Counted from the first letter of the stretch, positions 1 to 7,199 are shown. The stretch: DNA of 15,496 nucleotides from an uncultured Collinsella sp. (GCA_902476475.1 CABSDO010000047.1:1-15496), one strand, 5' to 3'. Numbers and translations are program-made. Notes: a model not told the origin generated them from the letters alone.

Positions 1-1
1 T

Positions 2-1201
2 TCGGGCGCCCGTGCTGCCACTTCGGTGGCATCCGCTGCCCCCGCTGCTACGTCCGCGCATCAGGGTGGCATGCCTTGGGACCGCGGCGCTGCTGTTCCG
101 GCTGCCCAGCCTGCGCCCAAGTCTGCGGCTCCTGCGCCGGCGCCTAAACCTGTAACGCCTGCACCTCAGCCCGTTGCGGCTCCGGCTCCCGCGCCTGCTG
201 CATCGACCGTGCCGGTGTCCAAGCCCAACAACGCCGCCCAGGTTGCCGCCGCCGGTACTGCCGAGACCCCCGCGGTCGAGGACGCCGGCGAGCTCCAGCG
301 CAAATGGGCCGAGGTCGTCGAGCGCGTCAAGGCTCGTCAGGCCTCCTACGCGGGGCTTTTGCTCAATGCCCGCGCCACGGCCGACGACGGCTCCAAGCTC
401 ACCGTCTCGTTCCCCGCGGGTTCGACTTTTGCCATTAAGATGCTCGGTCGCGCCGATACGCAGTCGGTGGTCCTGCCGACGGTCTGCGCGGTTTTCGGTC
501 GTCGCACCGTCGACTATGTCCTGGATGGGGGTGGCACGCCGGCTCCTCAACATGAGGAGCATTCTCCATCTGCACGGGCTGCGGCATCTGCGGACCCGCA
601 ACCCGTGTTCTCGGCGGCCCCTGCATCCTCGAGCGCCAGCGCGTCGCAGCAGCAAACGGCACCGGTAGCGGCATCGACCCCGTCGGCGCCTAAGCCCGCG
701 GCGCCCAAACCGGCTGCTCCGACACCCGCGCCCAAGCCCGTCTCGCCCGCGCCCAAGTCGTCTGACCTGGGCAAAGCCCCCTGGCTACGCTCCGACAACC
801 CCGCCGGCGCTCCTGCCACGGGTAAGCTCCCGACCGAGCCCGCACCTCGTGCGCCCGAGCGCTCGGCTGCCCCCAAGGCTCAGCCTGTCGCGCAGTCCGC
901 GCCGTGGGAATCCGAGCAGGTGCCCTACGACGACGCTATGGTCGGCGGCTTCGCTGTCGATGCGAGCGGGGACGATCTGCCTCCGTTCGACGTGCCGGGT
1001 GCGGCGTCCGCGCCCAAGTCCGCTGCAACTGCCCCCAAAGAGGAGGGCGCTCCTGCAGCTCCCTGGGAGTCCAACCCCGGTGCTGGCAGCCCCTTCGGCC
1101 ATCAGGGTGCAGCCCCGAGCATTCCGCAGACCGAGGACGAGGCCAAAGCCCTCATCCGCAACGTCTTCGGCCAGGCCACCATCTTCAAACCGGTGGAGTA
1201 A
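2..1201 (+). CDS. dnaX: DNA polymerase III subunit gamma/tau, C-terminal part (5' end outside window)
   Basis: Subunit of the replicative clamp-loader complex. The reading frame is open from base 2, so the ATPase domain lies to the left of the window and only about 399 residues of the C-terminal half are seen. A folded segment that fits the DnaX collar region lies at about nt 285-520 (residues near ELQRKWAEVV through FGRRTVDYVL). It is flanked by long Ala/Pro/Lys-rich disordered stretches typical of actinobacterial DnaX. The tail has four PW motifs (MPWDRG, APWLRS, APWESE, APWESN), an acidic GDDLPPFD stretch at about nt 968-991, and a final short helix-like segment (EAKALIRNVFGQ). The stop is TAA at 1199-1201. 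Synteny with ybaB and recR downstream supports the call. The tail is low-complexity, so the name rests on the collar-like segment and gene order. Confidence 0.85.
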   Translation, partial: SGARAATSVASAAPAATSAHQGGMPWDRGAAVPAAQPAPKSAAPAPAPKPVTPAPQPVAAPAPAPAASTVPVSKPNNAAQVAAAGTAETPAVEDAGELQRKWAEVVERVKARQASYAGLLLNARATADDGSKLTVSFPAGSTFAIKMLGRADTQSVVLPTVCAVFGRRTVDYVLDGGGTPAPQHEEHSPSARAAASADPQPVFSAAPASSSASASQQQTAPVAASTPSAPKPAAPKPAAPTPAPKPVSPAPKSSDLGKAPWLRSDNPAGAPATGKLPTEPAPRAPERSAAPKAQPVAQSAPWESEQVPYDDAMVGGFAVDASGDDLPPFDVPGAASAPKSAATAPKEEGAPAAPWESNPGAGSPFGHQGAAPSIPQTEDEAKALIRNVFGQATIFKPVE

Positions 1202-1222
1202 CCGTGCGGGCGGGTATGCTGC

Positions 1223-1696
1223 TCAAGAAGAGATCTCTTTGCCCGGGCGCATCTGTATTTCGGACATGTGTAGTGTGGTGCCGTGTACATCGCATTCGAG
1301 CAGACAGGTACGTGACGGTCGGCCTAGGATGCTGAGGTCGATACGATACGTCGCATGGCTGTCCGTGTGCTCGACTTGCTCGGCGTTGACGGTTGCTCCG
1401 ATTGTCGATAAAGAGCCTAGTTCGGCATCGACAATCTTGGAGTCCTTTATCTTGACCTTGAACTCTTGGTAGAGGGACGGGCTGTTGTAGTAAATGGTTC
1501 GAGTTCCGTCGGTGCACTCATCGGTCGCTTCCCATTTGACGATGGGCTGGTCCGAGCTGGCTATCAGCAGTTCTGCTCCAAAGGCTATGGCATGGGTGAT
1601 GACAACCAGCAATGCCCAGCCGACAAAGAGATAGAGAACCAAATATGCAACGGGGTGTTTTGAGCGGATGTTTTGGAGCACGTCGGGGGCATTCAT
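1223..1696 (-). CDS. Small single-pass membrane protein, unknown function
   Basis: This 157-residue product has no recognised family. Residues about 17-46 are hydrophobic (VAYLVLYLFVGWALLVVITH and on), giving one N-terminal membrane anchor or uncleaved signal. The remaining roughly 110 residues are mixed polar/beta-like with three cysteines, probably an extracytoplasmic domain. The start ATG at 1696-1694 is supported by a GGAGGT ribosome binding site 7 nt upstream and a TATAAT box about 35 nt upstream. The gene runs convergently towards dnaX with only 21 nt between the two stops, and it interrupts the usual dnaX-ybaB-recR arrangement. Codon use is less GC-biased than in dnaX or recR. Function cannot be assigned from the sequence. 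Confidence 0.7.
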   Translation of the reverse strand: MNAPDVLQNIRSKHPVAYLVLYLFVGWALLVVITHAIAFGAELLIASSDQPIVKWEATDECTDGTRTIYYNSPSLYQEFKVKIKDSKIVDAELGSLSTIGATVNAEQVEHTDSHATYRIDLSILGRPSRTCLLECDVHGTTLHMSEIQMRPGKEISS

Positions 1697-1730
1697 GGGG
1701 CACCTCCAAATTGCTATCTATGGCAATCAA

Positions 1731-1736
1731 ATTATA
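1731..1736 (-). promoter_or_regulatory. Probable -10 box for the small membrane protein gene
   Basis: On the minus strand this reads TATAAT, a perfect consensus -10, about 35 nt before the ATG at 1696. A start near 1724 would give a short leader containing the GGAGGT site. No good -35 is seen 17 nt upstream. A small inverted repeat TTGC-N8-GCAA (1711-1726) lies at the expected transcription start and could be an operator. Confidence 0.45.
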
Positions 1737-1952
1737 CCTTGCCGTCATGAGCGCCGCCTCGAGTAGTGGCTCGGCATTTAGCCATTTAGTGGTACGCATT
1801 AAATGTCGGATTCCGGCTCTACAAGATTTAGCTTTAAATATTATGCGGATGCGAATTATTCAACTTTGCATAATCTATGGGTGCGGCTTGCGCTCCAGGA
1901 CATGTATATCGACTGAGGTAACACGTCCGCCCCGCTCTCTCGCCGCGCGCCG

Positions 1953-1961
1953 TGGTACGAT
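1953..1961 (+). promoter_or_regulatory. Possible extended -10 promoter for ybaB-recR
   Basis: TGG-TACGAT is an extended -10 type element (TG, one base, then a 4-of-6 match to TATAAT). It lies about 75 nt before the ybaB ATG. No convincing -35 is present, which is compatible with an extended -10 promoter. It is placed by pattern only. Confidence 0.35.
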
Positions 1962-2036
1962 TTTTGAGTTTGAAAGTCCCGCCGTGCTCCGGCTGCCCTT
2001 GCAGCTCGGCGTGCGGCCGCACGTAAAGGAGCCATC

Positions 2037-2357
2037 ATGGCCGGTATGAACATGCAGCAGATGATGAAGCAGGCTCGCAAGATGCAGGAGCAGCTTGCCG
2101 CCGCGCAGGAGAACCTCAAGTCCCAGACCGTCGACGCCTCTGCCGGCGGCGGCATGGTCAAGGTGACCGTTAACGGCGAGATGGAGCTCGTCAACCTCAC
2201 CATCGATCCCGATGCGCTCGATCCCGAGGACGTCGATATGCTGCAGGATATGATCATGGCTGCCGTCAACGAGGCCGTCCGCGGCGTCAACGAGCTCGCC
2301 AACAAGCAGATGGGCGCCATCACCGGCGGCCTCAACATCCCGGGCATGCCGTTCTAA
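2037..2357 (+). CDS. ybaB: YbaB/EbfC-family nucleoid-associated protein
   Basis: Small DNA-binding protein that acts as a dimer on the nucleoid; the family is usually encoded between dnaX and recR. The 106-residue length is normal for the family. The N-terminus is Met/Gln/Lys-rich and helical (MNMQQMMKQARKMQEQLAAA), followed by the conserved core with GGGMVKVTVNGEMELVNLTI and DPEDVDMLQDMI, and a helical C-terminus rich in asparagine and alanine. The ATG at 2037 follows AAAGGAG with a 6-nt gap. It ends 13 nt before recR, so the two are very likely one transcript. Confident family assignment; the precise DNA-binding role in this organism is inferred. Confidence 0.95.
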   Translation: MAGMNMQQMMKQARKMQEQLAAAQENLKSQTVDASAGGGMVKVTVNGEMELVNLTIDPDALDPEDVDMLQDMIMAAVNEAVRGVNELANKQMGAITGGLNIPGMPF

Positions 2358-2370
2358 GACACGCATATAT

Positions 2371-2967
2371 ATGAGTGCCAACCACAGTCTGCAAAAACTG
2401 CTCGATGAGCTGGGCCGTCTGCCGGGCATTGGTCCCAAGTCGGCCCAGCGCATCGCCTATTACCTGTTGGAGGCCGACGCCGAGGAGGCGCGCCGCCTGG
2501 CCGAGGCCATCCTGGAGGTCAAGCAGGAGGTCCACTTTTGCAGCCGCTGCTTTAACTACGCCACGGCCGACGAGTGCTCCATCTGCCAGGACCCGATGCG
2601 CGATACCACTCGCATTTGCGTGGTGGGCGAGCCGCGCGATGTCCAGGCGATCGAGCGCACGGGCAGCTACCACGGCCTCTACCACGTATTGGGCGGCGTG
2701 ATCAGTCCCATGGACAAGATTGGCCCCGAGCAGCTGCACATTCGAGAGCTGCTGGCACGCTTGGGCCACGAGGACATCCACGAGGTCATCATCGCCACCA
2801 ACCCCAATATTGAGGGCGAGACCACGGCGAGCTATCTGGCCCGTACCATCAAGCCGTTGGGCGTCGAGGTGTCGCGTCTGGCAAGCGGCCTTCCCGTGGG
2901 CGGCGACTTGGAGTATGCCGACGAGCTTACGCTTGGCCGCGCCATCGAGGCCCGTCGCGCGATTTAG
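2371..2967 (+). CDS. recR: Recombination mediator RecR
   Basis: Works with RecF/RecO to load RecA on gapped DNA. The 198-residue length is standard. Domains in order: helix-hairpin-helix at residues about 14-33 (LGRLPGIGPKSAQRIAYYLL); a four-cysteine zinc finger with C57, C60, C69 and C72; a Toprim domain from about residue 81 (RICVVGEPRD, with the usual HGLYHVLGG stretch); and the C-terminal Walker-B-like region ending near the GLPVGGDLEYAD and LGRAIEARR motifs. The ATG at 2371 gives the standard N-terminus but has no clear ribosome binding site (ACACGCATATAT precedes it), so translation is probably coupled to ybaB. A strong hairpin follows 30 nt after the stop. Confidence 0.97.
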   Translation: MSANHSLQKLLDELGRLPGIGPKSAQRIAYYLLEADAEEARRLAEAILEVKQEVHFCSRCFNYATADECSICQDPMRDTTRICVVGEPRDVQAIERTGSYHGLYHVLGGVISPMDKIGPEQLHIRELLARLGHEDIHEVIIATNPNIEGETTASYLARTIKPLGVEVSRLASGLPVGGDLEYADELTLGRAIEARRAI

Positions 2968-2997
2968 GTGGCGAGCCTGCTTCTGCCGTATGTTTTC

Positions 2998-3043
2998 CTC
3001 ACAGTCGCACGGGGTAGTCATAATTTCCCCGTGCGACTGTGAG
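2998..3043. terminator. 17-bp perfect hairpin after recR, probable terminator
   Basis: CTCACAGTCGCACGGGG (2998-3014) pairs perfectly with its reverse complement at 3027-3043, with a 12-nt loop. On the plus strand it is followed by TTTGTTG, a weak T-run. Its position right after recR fits a transcription terminator, although the poor U-tract leaves other roles open. Confidence 0.6.
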
Positions 3044-3046
3044 TTT

Positions 3047-3129
3047 GTTGTGCAACAAAGATGCTTCGTATCCGCTTATCGCATGGATGCTTCCGCTCGC
3101 ATCCTTAATTTGCCCATTCGTTGCGCAAC
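3047..3129. promoter_or_regulatory. Pair of GTTGYGCAAC palindromes, putative operators
   Basis: GTTGTGCAAC at 3047-3056 sits within a longer inverted repeat TTTGTTG-TG-CAACAAA (3044-3059). GTTGCGCAAC at 3120-3129 overlaps the candidate -35 TTGCGC. The two sites are 73 bp apart, close to seven helical turns. They lie just upstream of the kinase operon, so a repressor binding both sites is a plausible reading. No regulator gene is identified. Confidence 0.35.
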
Positions 3130-3151
3130 CTTTTGGGTTCGCTGATACACT
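3121..3151 (+). promoter_or_regulatory. Candidate promoter of the kinase/FHA operon
   Basis: TTGCGC (3121-3126) followed after 17 nt by GATACA (3144-3149), or after 19 nt by TACACT (3146-3151). The match is moderate. It is the best sigma-70-like site in the recR to 3214 gap and would give a leader of about 55 nt that includes the hairpin at 3174-3191. Confidence 0.35.
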
Positions 3152-3173
3152 CAAATATGGATTCGAATGAATG

Positions 3174-3200
3174 CGCCGCTCCCGAGCGGCGTGTTTTTGT
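3174..3200 (+). terminator. GC-rich hairpin plus T-run just before the ribosome binding site
   Basis: CGCCGCTC (3174-3181) and GAGCGGCG (3184-3191) form an 8-bp stem with a tiny loop, followed by TGTTTTTGT. This is a canonical intrinsic terminator shape, but it sits between the candidate promoter and the start codon at 3214, with the GGAGGAGAA site immediately after. It could be an attenuator for the operon or a read-through terminator. Confidence 0.45.
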
Positions 3201-3213
3201 TGGAGGAGAACGC

Positions 3214-4119
3214 ATGCGGCCCGGTGGCACCCAGACAAAGCGCGGCGCCGCGGTGCGCATACGACGCCGACTGGGCTTGGCGTCGCGGGCGTACGCACTG
3301 CTATCGTGCTCGCTGGTGCTGGTCATAGCTGGCGTTTCTGCCTATGGCATGACCGTGCCGTCCATGATGCAGGCGCATGCTGCACGCGAACCGCGCGTGG
3401 GGCATGAGGTCAAAAGTGACCTGGGTACCACGACTGGATATGCTTGGGCAAGCGTGGTCGCGCATATTGTGTTTGGCACCGACGATGCGGACGGTGCCGA
3501 GGCCCCGGACAACGAAGTCACGCTTGCCAACGGCAAAACCATCGTGCTCACCAACACCAAGATCATCGATCGGTTGTCCAACAATAGCGTGGCGGCAACG
3601 GTGAATAAGGTCGAGCAGCAAAAGGAGCAGGACGCCCAGCAGTCCGGAAAGCCCGGTAGCTCGGATACTTCTGGCTCCGGCTCGGATTCATCGAGTTCGG
3701 GCGGCGGCTCTGGGTCGGGCTCTTCTACCGGAGGGTCTGGAAACGGCGGCTCGACGGGCGGCAACACTGACAACGATGCAAACTCCGGTGGCCTTTCCGC
3801 TGCTGAGGAAGAGAGCATTCACAGTTGGCTTGTGACCAAGTACAACATGCTCGACGGCTATGTTTCTCGTGCCAATGACGTGGTCTCGACCTATAACTCT
3901 ACGGGAGATCCCAGACCGTGCGACAGCCTGGTCGGGGAGATGTTTGTCATTCGAGCCGAGTTCGGTCGTCAGACATTTTCGCCCCGGTCAAAGTGGTATC
4001 AGCAGTACGCCAATCTGTGGGGCTGTTACACCAACCTATGTCAATGGGTCGGCCATTACGGTGATGATGACGTCGCGCTCGGTAACTTCAACAATAACGT
4101 GGCGGCGCTTGCCCTATGA
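3214..4119 (+). CDS. Exported protein with Gly/Ser-rich linker, unknown function
   Basis: This 301-residue protein is first in the kinase/FHA operon. The start ATG at 3214 is chosen because GGAGGAGAA ends 3 nt before it; an in-frame ATG at 3121 would overlap the promoter region. A basic N-terminus (RIRRR) precedes a hydrophobic segment at about residues 27-48, then MQAHAAR, which could be a signal peptidase site, so it is secreted or anchored. A small domain up to about residue 135 is followed by a very Ser/Gly-rich low-complexity linker (about 140-195), and then a C-terminal helical domain with Trp, Tyr and three cysteines (PCDSL, GCYTNLC). The stop overlaps the kinase start by 4 nt (ATGA). 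It may be the sensor domain or a substrate of the kinase. No family is recognised. Confidence 0.8.
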   Translation: MRPGGTQTKRGAAVRIRRRLGLASRAYALLSCSLVLVIAGVSAYGMTVPSMMQAHAAREPRVGHEVKSDLGTTTGYAWASVVAHIVFGTDDADGAEAPDNEVTLANGKTIVLTNTKIIDRLSNNSVAATVNKVEQQKEQDAQQSGKPGSSDTSGSGSDSSSSGGGSGSGSSTGGSGNGGSTGGNTDNDANSGGLSAAEEESIHSWLVTKYNMLDGYVSRANDVVSTYNSTGDPRPCDSLVGEMFVIRAEFGRQTFSPRSKWYQQYANLWGCYTNLCQWVGHYGDDDVALGNFNNNVAALAL

Positions 4120-5960
4120 TGACCGATCTTGCATCCACCACACCACAATCGCTCGGTCGCGATCCCATGGTCGGCCTGCGCCTGGTGCGTGTCGACGGGT
4201 TTGAGCCGGCCATTGCGCTCGGTCAGGACGAACTGCCTGCCTATCTGCGTCGTTTTACGATGCTGTTTGCCGACGATGCCACCATGCGCCGTGGCGGTAT
4301 CGGCCGCGTGACGCGTGCCGTCAACGCCCAAGGCGAGGCCGTGGCACTCAAGCAGCTCATCTTGCCGACGCGCGATGAGTTTGACGACGATGCCGCTCAC
4401 GAGGCGCTGGTCGCCAAGTTCAAGGCGGCGTTTCGCGAGGAATACGAATGCCATCGCGCCCTTTCGGGCCTTAAGGGCTTTCCCCGCCTCTATGGCTGGG
4501 GCGAGGTCGACGGTGTGCCTGTAATTGTCATGGAATGGGTCGAGGGCGAGACGCTTGCCCGCTTGCGTTCGCGACTTGCCGTGGACGATGCCGGACGCCT
4601 GTCGCCGCTTGTGGCGGCGCGTCTGGGTCGCGACCTGTTCGATCTGCTCTGCCGTATGAGCCTGGTGGGCGAGGGCTTTGTCCATCGCGATATCTCGCCC
4701 GCTAATATTATGGTGCGCACGGCGCGCCTGCCGCTTGACCGGCAGCTTGCCGAGGGCACCTTTGACCTGTGCCTGATCGACTTTGGCTCGTCGCTGGCGC
4801 TTGAGCCTGCGTCGGCCGTGGCCGGTACCGGCGGCAAGGCGTCGTTTACGGAGCGTTATGCCACGCTGCGTCGCGCGACGGTTGCCTATGCCCCGCCCGA
4901 GATGCTCACCGACGATATTCCCGACCTGCGCGTTTTGCGTATGTCGCCGGCGATTGACGTCTACGCCGCGGCAAGCACGGTTTACGAGCTCATTGCCGGC
5001 GTCGCGCCATACGAAGCCGCGCCGAGCACTTCGGGCACCTCGGGTTCGCGCAAAAAGACGCGCGACATTGCGAGCCCCTACCGTCTCAAGATGGACACGC
5101 GGCCCGACTATCCCATTGGTGCCCATGCGCCCGGTTGTGATTTGACTCAGCTGCTTCGTCGTGAGCCCGATGTGGCGCTCGCTGCGGCCGAGCAGGCCCA
5201 GCAGCTAGGGCTTGAGCCGGATTCCGAAGAGCTGCGCGACGCGCTGGCGTTTGTCGATGCCCAGCTGTTCGACGTGGTGATGGCCTGCCTGTCCAGCCAT
5301 CAAAAAGATCGTCCCGAGCCGGCGGCGGTCGAGGCAGCGCTCTCGGCGTTTTGTGACCACTATGCGCAAAATGTCGGTCGTTCGCTCCGCGGCGAGCCGC
5401 TCACGCCGTGCCCCATGGATGCGTCCGGTCGCGCGGTTCGTCGCGCGCTGATGGTCGGCGCGTCGGTCGTCTGTGGCGTGGTTTGGACTGTGGTCGTGGT
5501 CTCGGCCGCGCTGCTGGTGTCGGGCGCTCGCGTGACGGCGACTTTGGGATCGCTCGTGTGGTCTGGGTCGCTACCGGGTATTATTGCCGCACTGGCGTTG
5601 GCGCTGCCAGGCATAGCCGGCGTTGCCGCGGGGGCACTTGCGCGCGATCGGCGCTCGGGCTTCCTGCAGGGTGTGCTTGCGCTTTCTGCCTGCGAGGTTC
5701 CGGTGCTGGTTGTGGCTGCATGTAGCGTATTTTCCCAACGCGCCGTGATGGGCGGCCTTGTTGCCGCTCTGGTTGCAACCTATACGCTTACGTGGTTTTT
5801 GCTTGCGATGGGCTTTGCCTTTGAACTTCCCGTTTCGGCACCGCGACGCACAAAAGCCCAGATGGCGACTCCGCTTGCCGGTGGAGCCGCAGCTGCCCGT
5901 ACTTTTGGCGGACCTGTCGAAGTATCGTCCGATTCTATTTCTACGACCAAGGAGGCCTAG
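4116..5960 (+). CDS. Membrane-anchored serine/threonine protein kinase
   Basis: Hanks-type kinase that phosphorylates Ser/Thr, probably in cell-envelope signalling. Of 614 residues, the kinase domain spans about 20-420. A Gly-rich loop lies around G60-G63 (RRGGIGRV), followed by VALK with K79, an acidic alpha-C helix (FREEYEC), the hinge VMEWVEGE, and the catalytic HRDISPANI with D192 and N197. The usual Lys of HRDxK is Ser, as is common in bacterial relatives. DFG lies at about 222-224, APPE at 259-262, and DVYAAASTVYEL follows. About four hydrophobic segments from residue 443 to 575 give a membrane-embedded C-terminus. No PASTA repeats are present. The start ATG overlaps the preceding stop (ATGA), with a second ATG directly after; translational coupling is likely. 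Downstream, the FHA gene starts 3 nt after its stop, suggesting a kinase and phospho-reader pair. Confidence 0.92.
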   Translation: MMTDLASTTPQSLGRDPMVGLRLVRVDGFEPAIALGQDELPAYLRRFTMLFADDATMRRGGIGRVTRAVNAQGEAVALKQLILPTRDEFDDDAAHEALVAKFKAAFREEYECHRALSGLKGFPRLYGWGEVDGVPVIVMEWVEGETLARLRSRLAVDDAGRLSPLVAARLGRDLFDLLCRMSLVGEGFVHRDISPANIMVRTARLPLDRQLAEGTFDLCLIDFGSSLALEPASAVAGTGGKASFTERYATLRRATVAYAPPEMLTDDIPDLRVLRMSPAIDVYAAASTVYELIAGVAPYEAAPSTSGTSGSRKKTRDIASPYRLKMDTRPDYPIGAHAPGCDLTQLLRREPDVALAAAEQAQQLGLEPDSEELRDALAFVDAQLFDVVMACLSSHQKDRPEPAAVEAALSAFCDHYAQNVGRSLRGEPLTPCPMDASGRAVRRALMVGASVVCGVVWTVVVVSAALLVSGARVTATLGSLVWSGSLPGIIAALALALPGIAGVAAGALARDRRSGFLQGVLALSACEVPVLVVAACSVFSQRAVMGGLVAALVATYTLTWFLLAMGFAFELPVSAPRRTKAQMATPLAGGAAAARTFGGPVEVSSDSISTTKEA

Positions 5961-5963
5961 GTC

Positions 5964-6902
5964 ATGGCATCTCAAGTTGAGCTCACCCCATGCGGGGCCA
6001 TGTTTGACATCTTTAAGCGCGCGGCGCATCTGAGCCATATCGAGCTGTGCGGCTTGGTGCTTTCGTCCCGTCCGCTCGCCGACGGCCGCAGCCCGCAGAG
6101 CCGAGCCACCGATCGCTCTTGGGTTTCCCGCTTTATCGTTCGCGCGCCGGTCGGCACGCTTCAGCAGCGCTACTTTGCCGAATACGGTACCTCGGCTGCG
6201 CGTATTATGTCGCAACTGGCCCTGCGCCAGCGAAACCCCATGGACTCCACGGCTGTGATCAATATGGTGTGCGGTCCTGCAGGTGAACCGATGGTACGCG
6301 CGCTCGAAGAGTGCCACCAGGACACGAATCTCTATCGCAACGCGCTCGATCGTCTGTCCCAGGCGGCGGAACTCATGCCCGCCGAGCGCGCCGAGGCCGT
6401 GCTGGTGCTGTTTGTCGCCGTCGGTTGTTCGGCGGATGTGCGGTCCTCGGTGAACTATGCCATCGACTACGCGCACGCGACCTGTGGCGGAGGCACCTCC
6501 ACGCCGCGTTCGCTTGGCATGTCGATGACCGCGGGCGAACGCGAACCCGCCCCGGCGCACCCCTTGGGCTTGCTGCGCGTGCAAAACAGTTTTGTCGTGA
6601 GCGCCCCGCGCTGGATTCAGCCGAGTGAGCAGGGTGTTGAGATTGGCGCGCTGGCCACTGGTGAGGGCGATATTACCGACGTCGGCGACGATGTCTCGGC
6701 CCGCCATGCCCATATCTGGTGCGATGCTCAAAATATCTGGCACGTCGAGGACTTGTCGTCCACCAACGGAACCGTGGTGGTAAACGGGGCCACGCGCGTC
6801 TGCATTCAGGTCGAGCCCGGCCGTTCCGCCCAACTCAATCCCGGCGACGAGCTCAAGCTCGGCGAATCCACTACCTACGCCATCCTCTTCGGTGCTCTCT
6901 AG
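5964..6902 (+). CDS. FHA-domain phosphopeptide-binding protein
   Basis: This 312-residue cytoplasmic protein has a C-terminal forkhead-associated domain, which reads phosphothreonine. The start ATG has AAGGAGG 8 nt upstream. The first 170 or so residues form an unknown helical domain (MFDIFKRAAHLSHIELCGLV onward, no signal peptide). A flexible Thr/Ser/Gly/Pro-containing linker follows near residue 175. The FHA domain covers about residues 205-312, with WIQPSEQGVEIGAL, the phospho-binding SARHAHI, and STNGTVVVNG near residue 265. It is the third gene of the kinase operon, separated by 3 nt from the kinase stop, and is probably its partner or substrate. The 3' half and its downstream sequence are repeated at 13213-13747. 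The stop TAG lies inside the arm of a hairpin at 6901-6935. Confidence 0.9.
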   Translation: MASQVELTPCGAMFDIFKRAAHLSHIELCGLVLSSRPLADGRSPQSRATDRSWVSRFIVRAPVGTLQQRYFAEYGTSAARIMSQLALRQRNPMDSTAVINMVCGPAGEPMVRALEECHQDTNLYRNALDRLSQAAELMPAERAEAVLVLFVAVGCSADVRSSVNYAIDYAHATCGGGTSTPRSLGMSMTAGEREPAPAHPLGLLRVQNSFVVSAPRWIQPSEQGVEIGALATGEGDITDVGDDVSARHAHIWCDAQNIWHVEDLSSTNGTVVVNGATRVCIQVEPGRSAQLNPGDELKLGESTTYAILFGAL

Positions 6903-7005
6903 CCGGCAGATAGGGACGTTCCTTTTCTGCCGGCTGGGGACATTCCTTGGCGCTCCAGAGCCGGTCGTCCGGGGATGGAGGGGCCATTTTGGCCCTTGGC
7001 GGTCA
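6471..7005. repeat. Left copy of a diverged direct repeat (FHA 3' half plus intergenic tail)
   Basis: Aligns with 13213-13747 in the same orientation. Homology begins at the codons for AHAT in both copies and continues past the stop codon through the hairpin and the shared stretch GGCCCTTGGCGGTCA. The two copies differ at scattered sites but are identical over 70 nt (6704-6773 against 13437-13506). Together they bracket the lower-GC island. Confidence 0.85.
6901..6950. repeat. REP-like hairpin element after the FHA gene
   Basis: AGCCGGCAGA (6901-6910) pairs perfectly with TCTGCCGGCT (6926-6935). The loop contains GGGACGTTCCTTT, and a related GGGGACATTCCTTGG follows at about 6936-6950. A matching but less perfect element follows the second FHA copy at 13643-13690. 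This looks like a dispersed intergenic palindrome family that may also act as a terminator or 3' stabiliser. No T-run follows. Confidence 0.5.
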
Positions 7006-7199
7006 GTCGGGGCGAAACTAGAAGATCTTTCCGATTCGCGGCTGTTCATGCCTGTAGAGCATCTAAAACAATAGGATGTTATTCTGGAATATGCCGGGTG
7101 CGTGAACTTGCCTGTCTTAGCCTTAATAAGGTATAGGGGAGTTTGGCTCAGGGGTTCCGTCTTGTTCTTCAGCGCAGTATTGTGGGACAGATTTGCTGA

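Larger units (their letters stand above)
1697..2036. other. AT-rich intergenic spacer before ybaB, no gene seen
   Basis: This 340-base gap lacks a supported gene on either strand. The part from about 1700 to 1910 is much more AT-rich than the surrounding genes. It includes an inverted repeat ATTATGC (1840-1846) and GCATAAT (1868-1874), with GAATTATTC between the arms. I looked for SRP RNA, which often lies near dnaX, and for tRNA genes, and recognised neither. The right end carries the ybaB promoter candidate and a 14-nt palindrome CGTGCGGCCGCACG just before its ribosome binding site. Confidence 0.5.

Noticed and set aside
1840..1874. ArgR-like operator in the AT-rich spacer (GAATTATTC with flanking GCATAAT)
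   Set aside because: The match to an ARG box is partial and no arginine gene is nearby; kept only as an inverted repeat.
1697..2036. SRP RNA gene, often near dnaX
   Set aside because: No conserved SRP RNA loop sequence could be recognised on either strand.
4056..5126. Long open frame on the minus strand opposite the kinase gene
   Set aside because: The plus strand has clear kinase motifs in order; the reverse product is Arg/His-rich without family features, as expected from GC-rich antisense frames.
5571..7049. 492-codon minus-strand open frame across the kinase and FHA genes
   Set aside because: It spans two well-supported plus-strand genes and a repeat, and its product shows no coherent domain.
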